A model generated the notes under the pieces. It searched no databases, was not told the DNA's origin, and saw nothing but the letters and a program-made list of their open reading frames with translations. Made by a program: the position numbers and the translations under genes. This document shows positions 8,583-16,912 of a stretch of DNA of 54,486 nucleotides, piece by piece (the first letter of the stretch is position 1; every line of letters starts with the position of its first letter). The stretch is taken from NCBI GenBank assembly GCA_900544305.1, contig UQUV01000019.1, positions 1 through 54,486 of the forward strand, read 5' to 3'. The DNA comes from an uncultured Porphyromonadaceae bacterium (lineage in GTDB: Bacteria > Bacteroidota > Bacteroidia > Bacteroidales > Muribaculaceae).

Positions 8583-10373
8583 ATGAAACGAACAACCATC
8601 CATATATCCGCAGCCCTCGCCCTGCTGCTCGGCCTTGCCGCCTGCACGCAGGACGAAGCGGGCTTCCTGCCAGAAGGGGCGGAAGGCACACCCATCGTCT
8701 TCACCGCCACGGGACTGAACCCCGCGGCGACAGCCACCGCCGGTACCCGTGCCCCGGTGGACGGCGACTGGGAGGGCGTGCAGAGCGTGGCAGTCCTGAT
8801 GGACGGCACGGTGAAGGCATACGACGTGACGCCCACCACCGCCGACAACACCAGCGCCACGCTGACCTCCGATGAGCCGTACTACTGGACTAACCACGAT
8901 GACATCACCGTCACGGCGTGGTGGCCCTACACCGCTGGCGAGACAACCCCGCCTGCCGTGAAGGTAGCTGCCGACCAAAGTGCCCGGAAGGACTTCGAGG
9001 GCAGCGACCTCATCGTAGCCGAGGAACAGACGGTGAGCTACGGCAACCCCACACTCCGCTTCACCCACTGCACGGCACGGGTCACCGTCATCCTGACGGA
9101 CTACACCGAGGGGATGGCGTCCGTCAAGTTGACCGGCCTCTCCACCGAGAACGGCAACCCCGCCCAAATCATCCCGTATGACAAGGGTAACGACACCTAC
9201 ACCGCCCTCGTCGCCCCGCAAAGTGTGGCAGCGGGCACGACATTCATTACCTGCAAATTCACCAACGGCAAGGTCTTCGTCTATAAGATGAAGGAGGCTA
9301 CCGACTGGCAGGCGGGCGAGGAATATACCTACACCGTCTCCCTCGCCGCGGCAGAAGACCCGGGATACACCATAGAGGGCGACGGCAGCTACACCGTCAC
9401 CACCGCCGATGGGCTGAAAAATGTAGCCAAGCTGGTGAACGAAGAGGGCAAGACCGACATCAACATCACCCTTGACACAGACCTCACCCTGACGGGAGAG
9501 TGGACGCCGATAGGCACTGAAAGCCAACCGTACACCGGCACCTTCGACGGCGGCAACCATACCATCACGGGGCTGAAGATTGACCAATCGGGAACGGACA
9601 ATGTAGGACTGATTGGCCGTCTCGGCAGCGGAGGCAAGGTGCAGGACGTAACGCTGACAGAAGTGAACGTAACAGGTGGCACGTACGTCGGCGGCATTGC
9701 GGGACAGACCGATGGCACTGTAGAGAATTGCTCGGTCAATGGCACGGTGACAGGACAAAACCAGACCGGCGGTATCGTAGGACGAAATTTTAGCACCATC
9801 TTCGGCTGCTCAGCGGAAGGGACTGTGACGGGTAATACCAATGTCGGTGGAATATCCGGACTCTGTGTTCCTAATTATGACACAGGAACCGGCAGCTTAA
9901 TCGGGTCAACCATCGAGGGCTGCCATTCCACTGCGGCTGTATCGGGCATTAGCTCTGTCGGCGGCGTGGTGGGCAACTTGGGAAATGGCTGCTCGCTCAT
10001 GGCCTGCTACTCCACGGGCAACGTTACTGCCACGATAACGTATGGTCACGCTAATGTCGGCGGCGTGGTGGGTATAAACGGCCAAGGTACCGTAACCGCC
10101 TGCTATCACGCCACGGGCGAAATCACCAGTTCAGTAGGAGATAGAATCGGCGGCATCGCTGGCTGCAATGACCAAGGTACTTTCACCGCCTGCTACTGGG
10201 AGAACAATCAGGAACAAGGCACCGGCAGCGGAAGCACCGGCGGAACCACACAGGTGACGGACGGCGACTGGTTAGACGCCGTTGCACAGATGAACGCCGC
10301 CTTGAGCGGTAAAGGCTGGCAGTACGAACTCAAAGACGGCAACAGCCTGCCTACCTTGAAGAAAGAACAGTAA
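8583..10373 (+). CDS. Fimbrillin-like lipoprotein with GLUG repeats
   Basis: A 596-residue lipoprotein, lipobox LAAC (Cys21), then TQDEAG. The N-terminal ~265 residues match the preceding gene (AGTRAPVDGDWEGVQSVAVL, YYWTNHDDITVTAWWPY, GEEYTYTVSL). The C-terminal ~330 residues carry about seven GLUG-type units (GGIAGQTDGTVENCSVNGTV, GGIVGRNFSTIFGCSAEGTV, GGVVGINGQGTVTACYH), each with a Cys before a Thr/Gly strand. GLUG repeats occur in large surface adhesins. As last gene of the operon it is probably the tip adhesin or another accessory subunit. Twenty-two bases separate it from the previous paralogue, and a strong terminator follows at 10490-10526. Confidence 0.77.
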   Translation: MKRTTIHISAALALLLGLAACTQDEAGFLPEGAEGTPIVFTATGLNPAATATAGTRAPVDGDWEGVQSVAVLMDGTVKAYDVTPTTADNTSATLTSDEPYYWTNHDDITVTAWWPYTAGETTPPAVKVAADQSARKDFEGSDLIVAEEQTVSYGNPTLRFTHCTARVTVILTDYTEGMASVKLTGLSTENGNPAQIIPYDKGNDTYTALVAPQSVAAGTTFITCKFTNGKVFVYKMKEATDWQAGEEYTYTVSLAAAEDPGYTIEGDGSYTVTTADGLKNVAKLVNEEGKTDINITLDTDLTLTGEWTPIGTESQPYTGTFDGGNHTITGLKIDQSGTDNVGLIGRLGSGGKVQDVTLTEVNVTGGTYVGGIAGQTDGTVENCSVNGTVTGQNQTGGIVGRNFSTIFGCSAEGTVTGNTNVGGISGLCVPNYDTGTGSLIGSTIEGCHSTAAVSGISSVGGVVGNLGNGCSLMACYSTGNVTATITYGHANVGGVVGINGQGTVTACYHATGEITSSVGDRIGGIAGCNDQGTFTACYWENNQEQGTGSGSTGGTTQVTDGDWLDAVAQMNAALSGKGWQYELKDGNSLPTLKKEQ

Positions 10374-10378
10374 ACCGT

Positions 10379-10472
10379 CGGGCGGGAAAAGTTCCGCCCG
10401 AAACGGAATATAACCGAAGTATAACCCAAATAAAGAAAGGAACTCCCATTCCGGGCGGAGTATTGTGCCCGG
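10379..10472 (+). other. Two GC-rich hairpins after the fimbrial operon
   Basis: CGGGCGG/CCGCCCG pairs at 10379-10385 with 10394-10400, and CCGGGC/GCCCGG pairs at 10451-10456 with 10467-10472. Neither has a T-run; they may protect the 3' end of the message ahead of the terminator at 10490. Confidence 0.5.
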
Positions 10473-10489
10473 TAACATCATACAGACAC

Positions 10490-10526
10490 CGCAGCCCGCT
10501 ACCGTAAGGTCAGTGGGCTGCGTTTT
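10490..10526 (+). terminator. Intrinsic terminator of the fimbrial operon
   Basis: A 10-bp stem CGCAGCCCGC (10490-10499) pairs with GTGGGCTGCG (10513-10522), 13-base loop, then TTTT. The T-run runs directly into the terminal-inverted-repeat element at 10527. Confidence 0.8.
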
Positions 10527-10734
10527 AACCCAAATCGTACATTAGACTTTATGGTGGATTTCGCTCTGCTGTCAGGCAGATTGATTTCAGCCTTTATCGA
10601 AGATGTAGCGGGCTACATCGAGAAAAAGCAGGAAGCAAGATGCCGACAGCAGTACGGAAGACAACGAAAGAGCCAACAGAAGCACACTGTCAACAGCCAT
10701 ACCTTGTTTGGCGGTCTAATGACCGTTTTGGGTT
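10527..10734 (+). repeat. Dispersed element copy A with terminal inverted repeats
   Basis: The left end (10527-10547: AACCCAAATCG...TTAGAC) and the right end (10714-10734) are 21-base inverted repeats matching at 18 positions, and enclose 208 bases. Related sequence occurs on the minus strand at 35664-35845 and 43752-43807. A reading frame at 10551-10754 (67 codons) resembles one in copy B (shared pieces SAFIE, IEK and QQ), but the 5' parts of the frames do not correspond, so I treat it as an element and not as a confirmed gene. No transposase is present. It is MITE-like in form. Confidence 0.65.
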
Positions 10735-10776
10735 TAATAAGGAGAAAAGAATAATATAAAAAATGAGGTATACCGC

Positions 10777-10950
10777 ATGAAACAGAAAACAATAGCAACC
10801 AGACACCTGCGCACCAAGATAGCGGCAGGATATGTGCTGATACTATTCGTCATTTTCGGCATCGTCTATATTTGGCTCAATGAACAGAACAGACAACAGG
10901 AATTGGAAGCTACTACCTACAAAATAAGAAAACAAAAAGCTGACAATACC
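10777..10950 (+). pseudogene. Truncated N-terminus of a sensor histidine kinase
   Basis: The first ~58 codons resemble the start of Bacteroidales hybrid or sensor histidine kinases: a basic lead (RHLRTKIAAGY), one transmembrane helix (VLILFVIFGIVYIWL), then the coiled, charged segment NEQNRQQELEATTYKIRKQK. After KADNTAL the frame runs into palindromic repeat DNA and stops at 11079 without any sensor, kinase or receiver domain. It is best read as the remnant of a kinase gene cut by the repeat-flanked segment that follows. It may once have regulated the fimbrial genes. Confidence 0.6.
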
Positions 10951-10956
10951 GCCCTC

Positions 10957-11047
10957 AAATTTATGTTCTTGTTTCTGATTTTTTCGACAGAACAAAAATT
11001 TGAGGTTGGAACCTTCAAAAAATATGTTCTTTTGTTCTTCTGTCGAA
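10957..11047. repeat. Palindromic repeat, copy 1
   Basis: Outer inverted repeat TTCGACAGAA (10983-10992) with its complement ending at 11047, and an inner palindrome around TTGAGGTTGGAACCTTCAA. About 53 bases (10992-11044) are repeated at 11732-11784 with two mismatches. The left part (10957 onward, CCTCAAATTT) is also an inverted match to AAATTTGAGG within the unit, so several alternative hairpins can form. The repeat sits exactly where the kinase remnant ends. Confidence 0.65.
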
Positions 11048-11067
11048 GTTTTATAAGTTGGGTAGTG

Positions 11068-11580
11068 TCAATATCTTAAACCGAAGGAGATGTAGGCATT
11101 CCCGTAATTGTCAAAGCCATGAGTGTGAGAATCCAGAAATCTGTAGCCAAGTTCGACGACAGGGGAGAATTTGGCAGACTTGATATACCAGGCCAGGGAA
11201 GCATCGTAAGTTGTACGTTTCCAATCTGATTTTCCAAGAGTCTCCAAGGCTTTTACGCGTAAGTCGAGGGCATGACTGCTTTTTGTACTATTTAGTAATT
11301 TTGCACCTAAACCTCCGCCCAGACTGGTACCATTGACATACGTCTTGATTTCATTGTTTTTGTATAGGCTTAGATTGTCTTCTATGGCAATGAATATGTA
11401 TAATGCAGGAATAAGATCAACATGGTATTTGAATGAAAAATCAATAGGAGTTATTCCGTTATTTCTCATTCCTGTTGCTGTAGAGGCTTCGAAATGCATT
11501 TGTTCGACAAACGATTGTGCGTGCATACTGACTGTTGAAAACGCAAGTAAAAGCAGGGCTGTAAATGTAAGTCTTTTCAT
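11068..11580 (-). CDS. Small outer-membrane beta-barrel protein
   Basis: A 170-residue exported protein with signal peptide MKRLTFTALLLLAFSTVSMHAQ. The rest alternates polar and hydrophobic residues in about eight strands and ends in AYISFGLRY, an aromatic-rich terminal strand typical of outer-membrane barrels. It resembles short porin-family proteins of Bacteroidales; ligand and function are unknown. It lies alone between two direct copies of a palindromic repeat (10957-11047 and 11715-11784), and no good promoter is obvious. Its flanks suggest acquisition or rearrangement as a cassette. Confidence 0.65.
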   Translation of the reverse strand: MKRLTFTALLLLAFSTVSMHAQSFVEQMHFEASTATGMRNNGITPIDFSFKYHVDLIPALYIFIAIEDNLSLYKNNEIKTYVNGTSLGGGLGAKLLNSTKSSHALDLRVKALETLGKSDWKRTTYDASLAWYIKSAKFSPVVELGYRFLDSHTHGFDNYGNAYISFGLRY

Positions 11581-11714
11581 AATATTGTTATTTAGAGTTA
11601 ATTGGAATGCAAGTCGTTATCTGAATACAAATATAGCATCCTATATTCTGCAAATATAGCGAAATATTTTTACCCCCCCCCATTTTATAAAAATTAACAC
11701 ATTGACTTTCTTTG

Positions 11715-11784
11715 GACAGAAGAACAGAAGGACAAAAATTTGAGGTTGAAGCCTTCAAAAAATATGTTCTTTTGTTCTTCTGTC
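11715..11784. repeat. Palindromic repeat, copy 2
   Basis: GACAGAAGAACA at the left end pairs with TGTTCTTCTGTC at the right, with the inner palindrome TTTGAGGTTGAAGCCTTCAAA. It has the same orientation as copy 1, so the two flank the barrel gene as direct repeats 0.7 kb apart. It may work as a terminator in either direction. Confidence 0.65.
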
Positions 11785-11796
11785 AATGTGTGTTGG

Positions 11797-12112
11797 CATG
11801 TTGGGCTGCACTTCGGAATAAAAAATTGAGCAAGCTCTTTTTTCTTCGCTCAGCTTGCACTGTCTTTTAATAAGACAGGCAGCGCCTTGGAAATACAAAA
11901 TTGAATGAATTCATTTTGTAATTCTCTCGGCTTGCACTATCTTTATAGAAGATAGGCTGCGCTTCGGAAAAACTCCCTGAAACAAAATTTGAATTACATT
12001 CATTTTGTTTCATTTTGTTTTTTGATAAAGCCAGCTGCGGTTCGGAAAAAACGGACAAGTCCTTTTTTTCTCTCACCTTGCTTGTCTTTTCGCTCAGCTT
12101 GCACTATCTTTG
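11797..12112 (+). repeat. Degenerate promoter/hairpin array upstream of pyrG
   Basis: This 560-base gene-free stretch (11581-12141) holds three degenerate units. Each has a GGCTGCGCTTCGGAA-like block (11800, 11877, 11953; a fourth partial block at 12033), then a short palindrome often with a T-run (GAGCAAGCTC, ATGAATTCAT, GGACAAGTCC), then GCTCAGCTTGCACTATCTTT (11848, 11927, 12092). Only the last unit has both parts of a good promoter, so the others look like decayed tandem duplicates. Confidence 0.6.
12082..12112 (+). promoter_or_regulatory. Promoter of pyrG-yidC
   Basis: TTG (12082-12084), 20 bases, TATCTTTG (12105-12112). It lies 29 bases before the chosen GTG start and is the last and best preserved unit of the upstream array. 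Confidence 0.72.
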
Positions 12113-12141
12113 CAAAAGAAAATATTAAAACAAAAATAGTT

Positions 12142-13749
12142 GTGGAAACTAAGTACATATTCGTGACTGGTGGTGTTGTATCCTCATTGGGCAAGGGTAT
12201 CATATCATCATCTTTGGCGCGTTTGCTTTTATCACGCGGCTTTAGAGTGACTATCCAAAAGTTTGACCCGTACATCAATATTGACCCGGGTACGCTAAAT
12301 CCTTATGAGCATGGCGAATGCTATGTGACAGTTGACGGTCACGAGGCAGACTTGGACCTCGGACACTATGAACGTTTTACGAATGTTCATACAACCCGTG
12401 CCAACAACATTACGACCGGTCGTATCTACCAGAGCGTTATCGACAAGGAACGCCGCGGCGACTATCTTGGCAAGACTGTGCAAATCATTCCGCACATCAC
12501 CGATGAAATCAAGCGTAATGTGAAATTGCTCGGCAATACCGGCAAATACGATTTCGTAATCACTGAAATTGGTGGTACAGTGGGTGATATCGAATCGTTG
12601 CCGTTCCTTGAAAGTATGCGTCAGCTGAAATGGGAACTGGGTTCAAACTGTATCTGCATCCACTTGACTTATGTACCGTTCCTGAACGCTGCGAAGGAAT
12701 TGAAGACGAAACCGACACAGCACTCTGTAAAACAGTTGCAGGAAGTGGGTATCCAGCCGGATGTGCTTATTCTCCGCACTGAAAAAGATATTCCAGCCGC
12801 AATGCGCCGCAAGGTGGCTCTGTTCTGTAATGTGTCGCCTGAAGCCGTTATCCAGTCAATCGACGTGCCGACTATCTACGAAGTGCCATTGACAATGCAT
12901 GCACAGCACCTTGACGAAATTGTGCTCCGCAAGACTAACACTCCGTTCGAAGGCGAACCTGATTTGACTCAGTGGTACCGCTTCCTCGACATGATGAAGA
13001 ATGCACAGGAATCTGTCACTATCGGTCTTGTCGGAAAATACGTAGAGTTGCAGGATGCCTACAAGTCAATCAACGAATCTTTGTTCCAGGCTGCTACATA
13101 CAACGGTTTCAAACTGAATCTGAAATATATCCACTCTGAAAAGCTGAACGACGGAAACGTTGAAGAAACGTTGAAGGATATGGACGGTGTGATTATCGCT
13201 CCGGGCTTTGGCCAGCGTGGTATCGAAGGCAAGTTCGTTGCCTTGAAATGGTGTCGCGAGCATGATGTGCCGACATTGGGTATCTGTTTGGGTATGCAGT
13301 GTATGGTGATTGAATTTGCCCGCAACGTGCTCGGCATGAAGGATGCCAACAGTACGGAAATGAATCCGCAGACTCAGCACAATGTCATCGACCTTATGGA
13401 AGAGCAGAAGAGCGTATCGAACATGGGCGGAACAATGCGTCTTGGCGAATACGAATGTGTGCTTCGCGAAGGTTCGAAGGTGGCTCAGGCTTATGGTACG
13501 ACAAACATCAGCGAACGTCACCGCCACCGCTTCGAGTTCAACGAAGAATATCGTGCACAGTTTGAGGCTGCCGGTATGCAGTGCGTAGGTGAAAACCCGT
13601 CCACTCATTTGGTGGAAGTGGTTGAAATTCCTGACAAGAAATGGTTTATCGGAACACAGTACCATCCGGAATACAGCAGTACGGTATTGTCGCCGAACCC
13701 ATTGTTCTTGAGCTTCGTTAAAGCTGCAATCGATAACCGCAAGAAATAA
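12142..13749 (+). CDS. pyrG: CTP synthase
   Basis: A 535-residue cytoplasmic enzyme that makes CTP from UTP, ATP and glutamine. The synthetase domain opens with ETKYIFVTGGVVSSLGKGI, which contains the nucleotide-binding loop, followed by FDPYINIDPGTLNPYEHGE. The C-terminal class I glutamine amidotransferase domain has the nucleophile motif GICLGMQC and the catalytic His-Pro-Glu in TQYHPEYSS near the end. No upstream ATG exists in frame after the promoter; the GTG at 12142 gives the conserved N-terminus VETKYIFVTGG, so I chose it. Length matches the family (about 535-545). It is followed after 42 bases by yidC, probably cotranscribed. Confidence 0.96.
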   Translation: METKYIFVTGGVVSSLGKGIISSSLARLLLSRGFRVTIQKFDPYINIDPGTLNPYEHGECYVTVDGHEADLDLGHYERFTNVHTTRANNITTGRIYQSVIDKERRGDYLGKTVQIIPHITDEIKRNVKLLGNTGKYDFVITEIGGTVGDIESLPFLESMRQLKWELGSNCICIHLTYVPFLNAAKELKTKPTQHSVKQLQEVGIQPDVLILRTEKDIPAAMRRKVALFCNVSPEAVIQSIDVPTIYEVPLTMHAQHLDEIVLRKTNTPFEGEPDLTQWYRFLDMMKNAQESVTIGLVGKYVELQDAYKSINESLFQAATYNGFKLNLKYIHSEKLNDGNVEETLKDMDGVIIAPGFGQRGIEGKFVALKWCREHDVPTLGICLGMQCMVIEFARNVLGMKDANSTEMNPQTQHNVIDLMEEQKSVSNMGGTMRLGEYECVLREGSKVAQAYGTTNISERHRHRFEFNEEYRAQFEAAGMQCVGENPSTHLVEVVEIPDKKWFIGTQYHPEYSSTVLSPNPLFLSFVKAAIDNRKK

Positions 13750-13791
13750 GAAACTATATAACCTATTTAAATTTTTTATTGACTACAATCG

Positions 13792-15894
13792 ATGGATAAG
13801 AACACGATTCTCGGGCTGCTCCTGATGGGGCTGGTTATCTTCGGTTTCATGTGGCTGAATGCCCCCGACGAGAGCCAGATGCAGCAGGCGGCAACCGAAA
13901 ATGTCGCGAAAGATGAAAACGTCGGCAGCGTGTTGGCCGACAGTTTGAGCGCAGCGGAAATCAATACGATTAAGGAGGCTGTAAAGCTCTACGGAAAAGT
14001 TGAGGAAAAAGAGGGAAAACAGGTGTATAGCATCCAAAACGGTGCTGTAGCTTTTTCGATGAATGACAACGAAGTGGCCGGTACGGTTGCTTTGTCCGAT
14101 ACGGTACTGCCTTTGAGCAGTCTGACTAAAATGCCGGAACCTTCTTCCCGTCTGCTTCACAATGCAGCCGTGAAGGAAGTGCGTGAGGCTGTTGCCAAGA
14201 TGACGAAGTATTCCAGCTTCGTTAAGTTTGTCAGCGGCGACAGCACAACGGTGCAGCTTCAGAACAATCTGATGGCTATTGACCTTTCAACGAAGGGCGG
14301 TGTGATTTCGTCGGTAACGCTGAAGGAATACACGGCATATTCGAAAGGCAATACAGTGCCTTGCGAAATTTATCGCAACGACAACAATTCCTACGGTTTT
14401 GTGCTGAACACTCACACACAGCGTTTCGATACGAAGGATTTCTATTTCAAGCCTGTTCAGGAAAACGATTCAACGGTGTTGATGCTGTTGGAATTCGGTA
14501 CAGGTGTTGAGTTCGGTATCCGCTACACGTTGCCGCAGAACAGCTATCTGGTGAAGATGGAAGTCGTTCAGAAGAACATGAACACCATCATTCCTGCCAA
14601 CATTGCTACGATGGACTTCCACTGGTATCAGAAACTGGCACGCCACGAAATGGGTGAAATGTTCGAAGAACGCAACAGCGGTCTGTACTATAAGCAATTG
14701 GGTAGCGGCGGTGATGTCGACAACCTTAGCGAAACAAGCAACGACCGTGAGGAAGTGGAAGACAAGTTGAAATGGATTGGCTTCAAGGATCAGTTCTTCT
14801 CTTCTGTCTTTATTGCCGATACCTATTTCTTGGGCACAAACCACTTGACAAGCAAGGTTATCGAGAAAGATGCTCCCGACCACAAGGGCTTCATGAAGGA
14901 ACTTTGGGCAGAATCGCAGCTCGAATACAGCTCGACAAACCCGAATCCGGCTTCTTTCCACCTGTTCTTCGGTCCGAACGAATACAAACTCCTTGCTTCA
15001 TACGACGATATCATTTCGCCGGACGAAGACTTGAAACTGACTAAGATGATTCCGCTCGGCTGGTCATTGTTCCGTTGGATTAATACGGGTGTCATTATCC
15101 CGATTTTCAACTTCCTTGGCACGCTTGACCTTAACTACGGTATCATTATCCTGTTGCTCACTATCTTCATCAAGATTGTGCTCTTCCCGTTGACTTACAA
15201 GAGCTACTCTTCTCAGGCGAAGATGCGTGTACTTGCTCCGGATATCAAGGAAATCAACGATAAATATCCGGGTCAGGAAAATGCACTGAAGCGCAACCAG
15301 AAGATGATGGAACTTTATAGCCGTGCCGGTGCGAACCCGATGAGCGGCTGTCTGCCGATGCTGTTGCAGATGCCTATCCTCATTGCGATGTTCTCCTTCT
15401 TCCCGTCGGCTATTGAACTTCGCGGTGAATCCTTCCTTTGGGCGAAGGACTTGTCGGCTCCGGATGTGATTTTCTCATGGGATGCACATATTCCTTTGAT
15501 TTCTACATTCTTCGGCAATCACCTCAGCTTGTTCTGTTTGTTGATGACGGCAGTGAACATTCTCTATACTTATATTAACATGCAGTCCAACCCGTCAAGC
15601 AACCAGATGCCGGGTATGAAGTGGATGATGTATCTGATGCCGGTAATGTTCCTTGTATTCTTCAACAACTATGCAGCAGGTTTGAGCTACTACTACTTCC
15701 TGTCGCTGATTATCACTATCGGTCAGACTTACGCTTTCCGTTTGATTATCAAGGAAGACAAGGTACGTGCGAAAATGGCTGAAAACGCCAAGAAGCCGAA
15801 AAAGAAGAGCGGCTTTATGGCCCGTCTGGAAGAGGCACAACGCCAGCAGCAGGCTATGCTCCGCGAACAACAGAAACGCAAAGGCGGAAAATAA
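13792..15894 (+). CDS. yidC: Membrane protein insertase YidC
   Basis: A 700-residue inner-membrane insertase that places proteins into the membrane alone or with Sec. The N-terminal membrane anchor is ILGLLLMGLVIFGFMWL. A large periplasmic beta-supersandwich domain fills residues about 50-420. The conserved YidC/Oxa1 core starts near residue 435 with YGIIILLLTIFIKIVLFPL and continues through NPMSGCLPMLLQMPILIAMF and the last helices. The C-terminus is Lys/Arg/Gln-rich (AKKPKKKSGFMARLEEAQRQ), as usual for ribosome contact. It is longer than E. coli YidC (548), mainly through the periplasmic domain, as in other Bacteroidetes. An intrinsic terminator follows. Confidence 0.96.
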   Translation: MDKNTILGLLLMGLVIFGFMWLNAPDESQMQQAATENVAKDENVGSVLADSLSAAEINTIKEAVKLYGKVEEKEGKQVYSIQNGAVAFSMNDNEVAGTVALSDTVLPLSSLTKMPEPSSRLLHNAAVKEVREAVAKMTKYSSFVKFVSGDSTTVQLQNNLMAIDLSTKGGVISSVTLKEYTAYSKGNTVPCEIYRNDNNSYGFVLNTHTQRFDTKDFYFKPVQENDSTVLMLLEFGTGVEFGIRYTLPQNSYLVKMEVVQKNMNTIIPANIATMDFHWYQKLARHEMGEMFEERNSGLYYKQLGSGGDVDNLSETSNDREEVEDKLKWIGFKDQFFSSVFIADTYFLGTNHLTSKVIEKDAPDHKGFMKELWAESQLEYSSTNPNPASFHLFFGPNEYKLLASYDDIISPDEDLKLTKMIPLGWSLFRWINTGVIIPIFNFLGTLDLNYGIIILLLTIFIKIVLFPLTYKSYSSQAKMRVLAPDIKEINDKYPGQENALKRNQKMMELYSRAGANPMSGCLPMLLQMPILIAMFSFFPSAIELRGESFLWAKDLSAPDVIFSWDAHIPLISTFFGNHLSLFCLLMTAVNILYTYINMQSNPSSNQMPGMKWMMYLMPVMFLVFFNNYAAGLSYYYFLSLIITIGQTYAFRLIIKEDKVRAKMAENAKKPKKKSGFMARLEEAQRQQQAMLREQQKRKGGK

Positions 15895-15920
15895 GCATTC
15901 CTCCTTTTAATCATAAGATA

Positions 15921-15959
15921 AAAGCACTGTCCTGACTGGGGCAGTGCTTTTGTGTTTTT
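15921..15959 (+). terminator. Terminator after yidC
   Basis: AAAGCACTG (15921-15929) pairs with CAGTGCTTT (15942-15950), then TGTGTTTTT. Confidence 0.8.
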
Positions 15960-15984
15960 CATGGTAGGGGAATCTCAAACGTCG

Positions 15985-16359
15985 TCATGCAGAAGCCTGC
16001 TGCTTCCGGCTGCAGAAGCGTACGCACTGCTGGCAGATGTCGTAGCCGAGCATCGCTCCAAGGATAAAATCCTCCTCGGCCGACAATTGGTTCAGCGGAC
16101 GGATGACAATTTTCCGTATTACCTCCATGCACTCCTCCCGTCCGAAAAACAGATTCATTTTTTCCGGCGAAACAGTTTGAATTTCATAGCTGATGCCGTT
16201 GCTTTCCAGCCGTCGTGTGGCAAATTCGCGGTGACGGCTGCTCATTGTGAGCAATACCATCGAACGGATGCCCTTTTTGTATTCATAGATGCAGTTCATA
16301 AACAGCTGCAATTCCGCAGGCACGCTGTCGGGGTGGGGTTGGAGGATTTCGGTTTTCAT
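15985..16359 (-). CDS. DUF2023 family protein
   Basis: A 124-residue soluble protein of the DUF2023 family, which in Bacteroidetes is almost always found beside a flavodoxin gene, as here (19 bases after the flavodoxin stop). Recognisable parts are LQLFMNCIYEYKKGIRSMVL near the start, the central TRRLESNGISYEIQ and the C-terminal FILGAMLGYDICQQCVRFC with three Cys. The biochemical role is unknown; a function in flavodoxin biogenesis or electron delivery would be inference from the pairing alone. Confidence 0.82.
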   Translation of the reverse strand: MKTEILQPHPDSVPAELQLFMNCIYEYKKGIRSMVLLTMSSRHREFATRRLESNGISYEIQTVSPEKMNLFFGREECMEVIRKIVIRPLNQLSAEEDFILGAMLGYDICQQCVRFCSRKQQASA

Positions 16360-16378
16360 TGTCGTTTCCTTTATGATG

Positions 16379-16885
16379 TCAGTCCATGTGTTTTTTTACA
16401 TTCTCTGCCCAAGCGGCAATGCGCTCGTCGGTCATGTCCGGCTGGTTGACTTCGTCGAGTGCCAGTCCGAGGAATTTTCCGTCAACAACAGCCGTAGAGC
16501 TGTCGAAGTTGTAGCCCTCCGTACCGATACCTTCGGCGAAGGTGCATCCGGTCGGTTGCAGTTCGTTGTAAAGTGTTCCGATGGCATCGCAGAAAGTGTC
16601 GCTGAACGATTCCGAATCGCCGCAGCCGAAAAGTGCCACCGTTTTGCCCGCGAGGTTCATGGATTTCAGAACGTTTACGGCATCGTACCAGTCGTCCTGC
16701 AAGTCGCCTGCGCCCCAGGTCGACGAGCCCAGCACCAGAACGTCGTAGCTTTCAGCCAGTTCTTTTGTCAAATCGGCCGCGCAGTGGATGTTTTCCTTAC
16801 CGCAGCCCAACACTTCCGCAATCTTTGCGGCAATTCCTTCAGTTGTTCCCGTAGTGGAACCGAAAATGATACCTGTTTTCTTCAT
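16379..16885 (-). CDS. fldA: Flavodoxin
   Basis: A 168-residue long-chain flavodoxin, an FMN electron carrier replacing ferredoxin. The phosphate-binding loop is FGSTTGTTEGIA (residues 8-19), followed by the conserved LGSSTWGAGDLQDDW around 52-66 and FGCGDSESFSDTFCDA near 90-105, with the 20-residue insertion typical of long-chain flavodoxins. Start ATG at 16885; a -7 box reading TACATTTG lies 28 bases upstream on the same strand. It heads an operon with the DUF2023 gene. Cytoplasmic. Confidence 0.93.
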   Translation of the reverse strand: MKKTGIIFGSTTGTTEGIAAKIAEVLGCGKENIHCAADLTKELAESYDVLVLGSSTWGAGDLQDDWYDAVNVLKSMNLAGKTVALFGCGDSESFSDTFCDAIGTLYNELQPTGCTFAEGIGTEGYNFDSSTAVVDGKFLGLALDEVNQPDMTDERIAAWAENVKKHMD

Positions 16886-16912
16886 CTTGTTCTGTGTTTA
16901 AAATGTCGTATG

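Noticed and set aside
8493..9758. A 421-codon frame on the minus strand inside the GLUG fimbrillin gene
   Set aside because: It is antisense to a lipoprotein gene with clear signal peptide and repeats. Its product is Val/Gly/Arg-rich without motifs, as expected from the complement of GC-rich Thr/Gly codons.
10777..11079. A complete 100-residue membrane protein
   Set aside because: Only the first ~58 codons look like protein (kinase N-terminus); the rest is translated palindromic repeat DNA.
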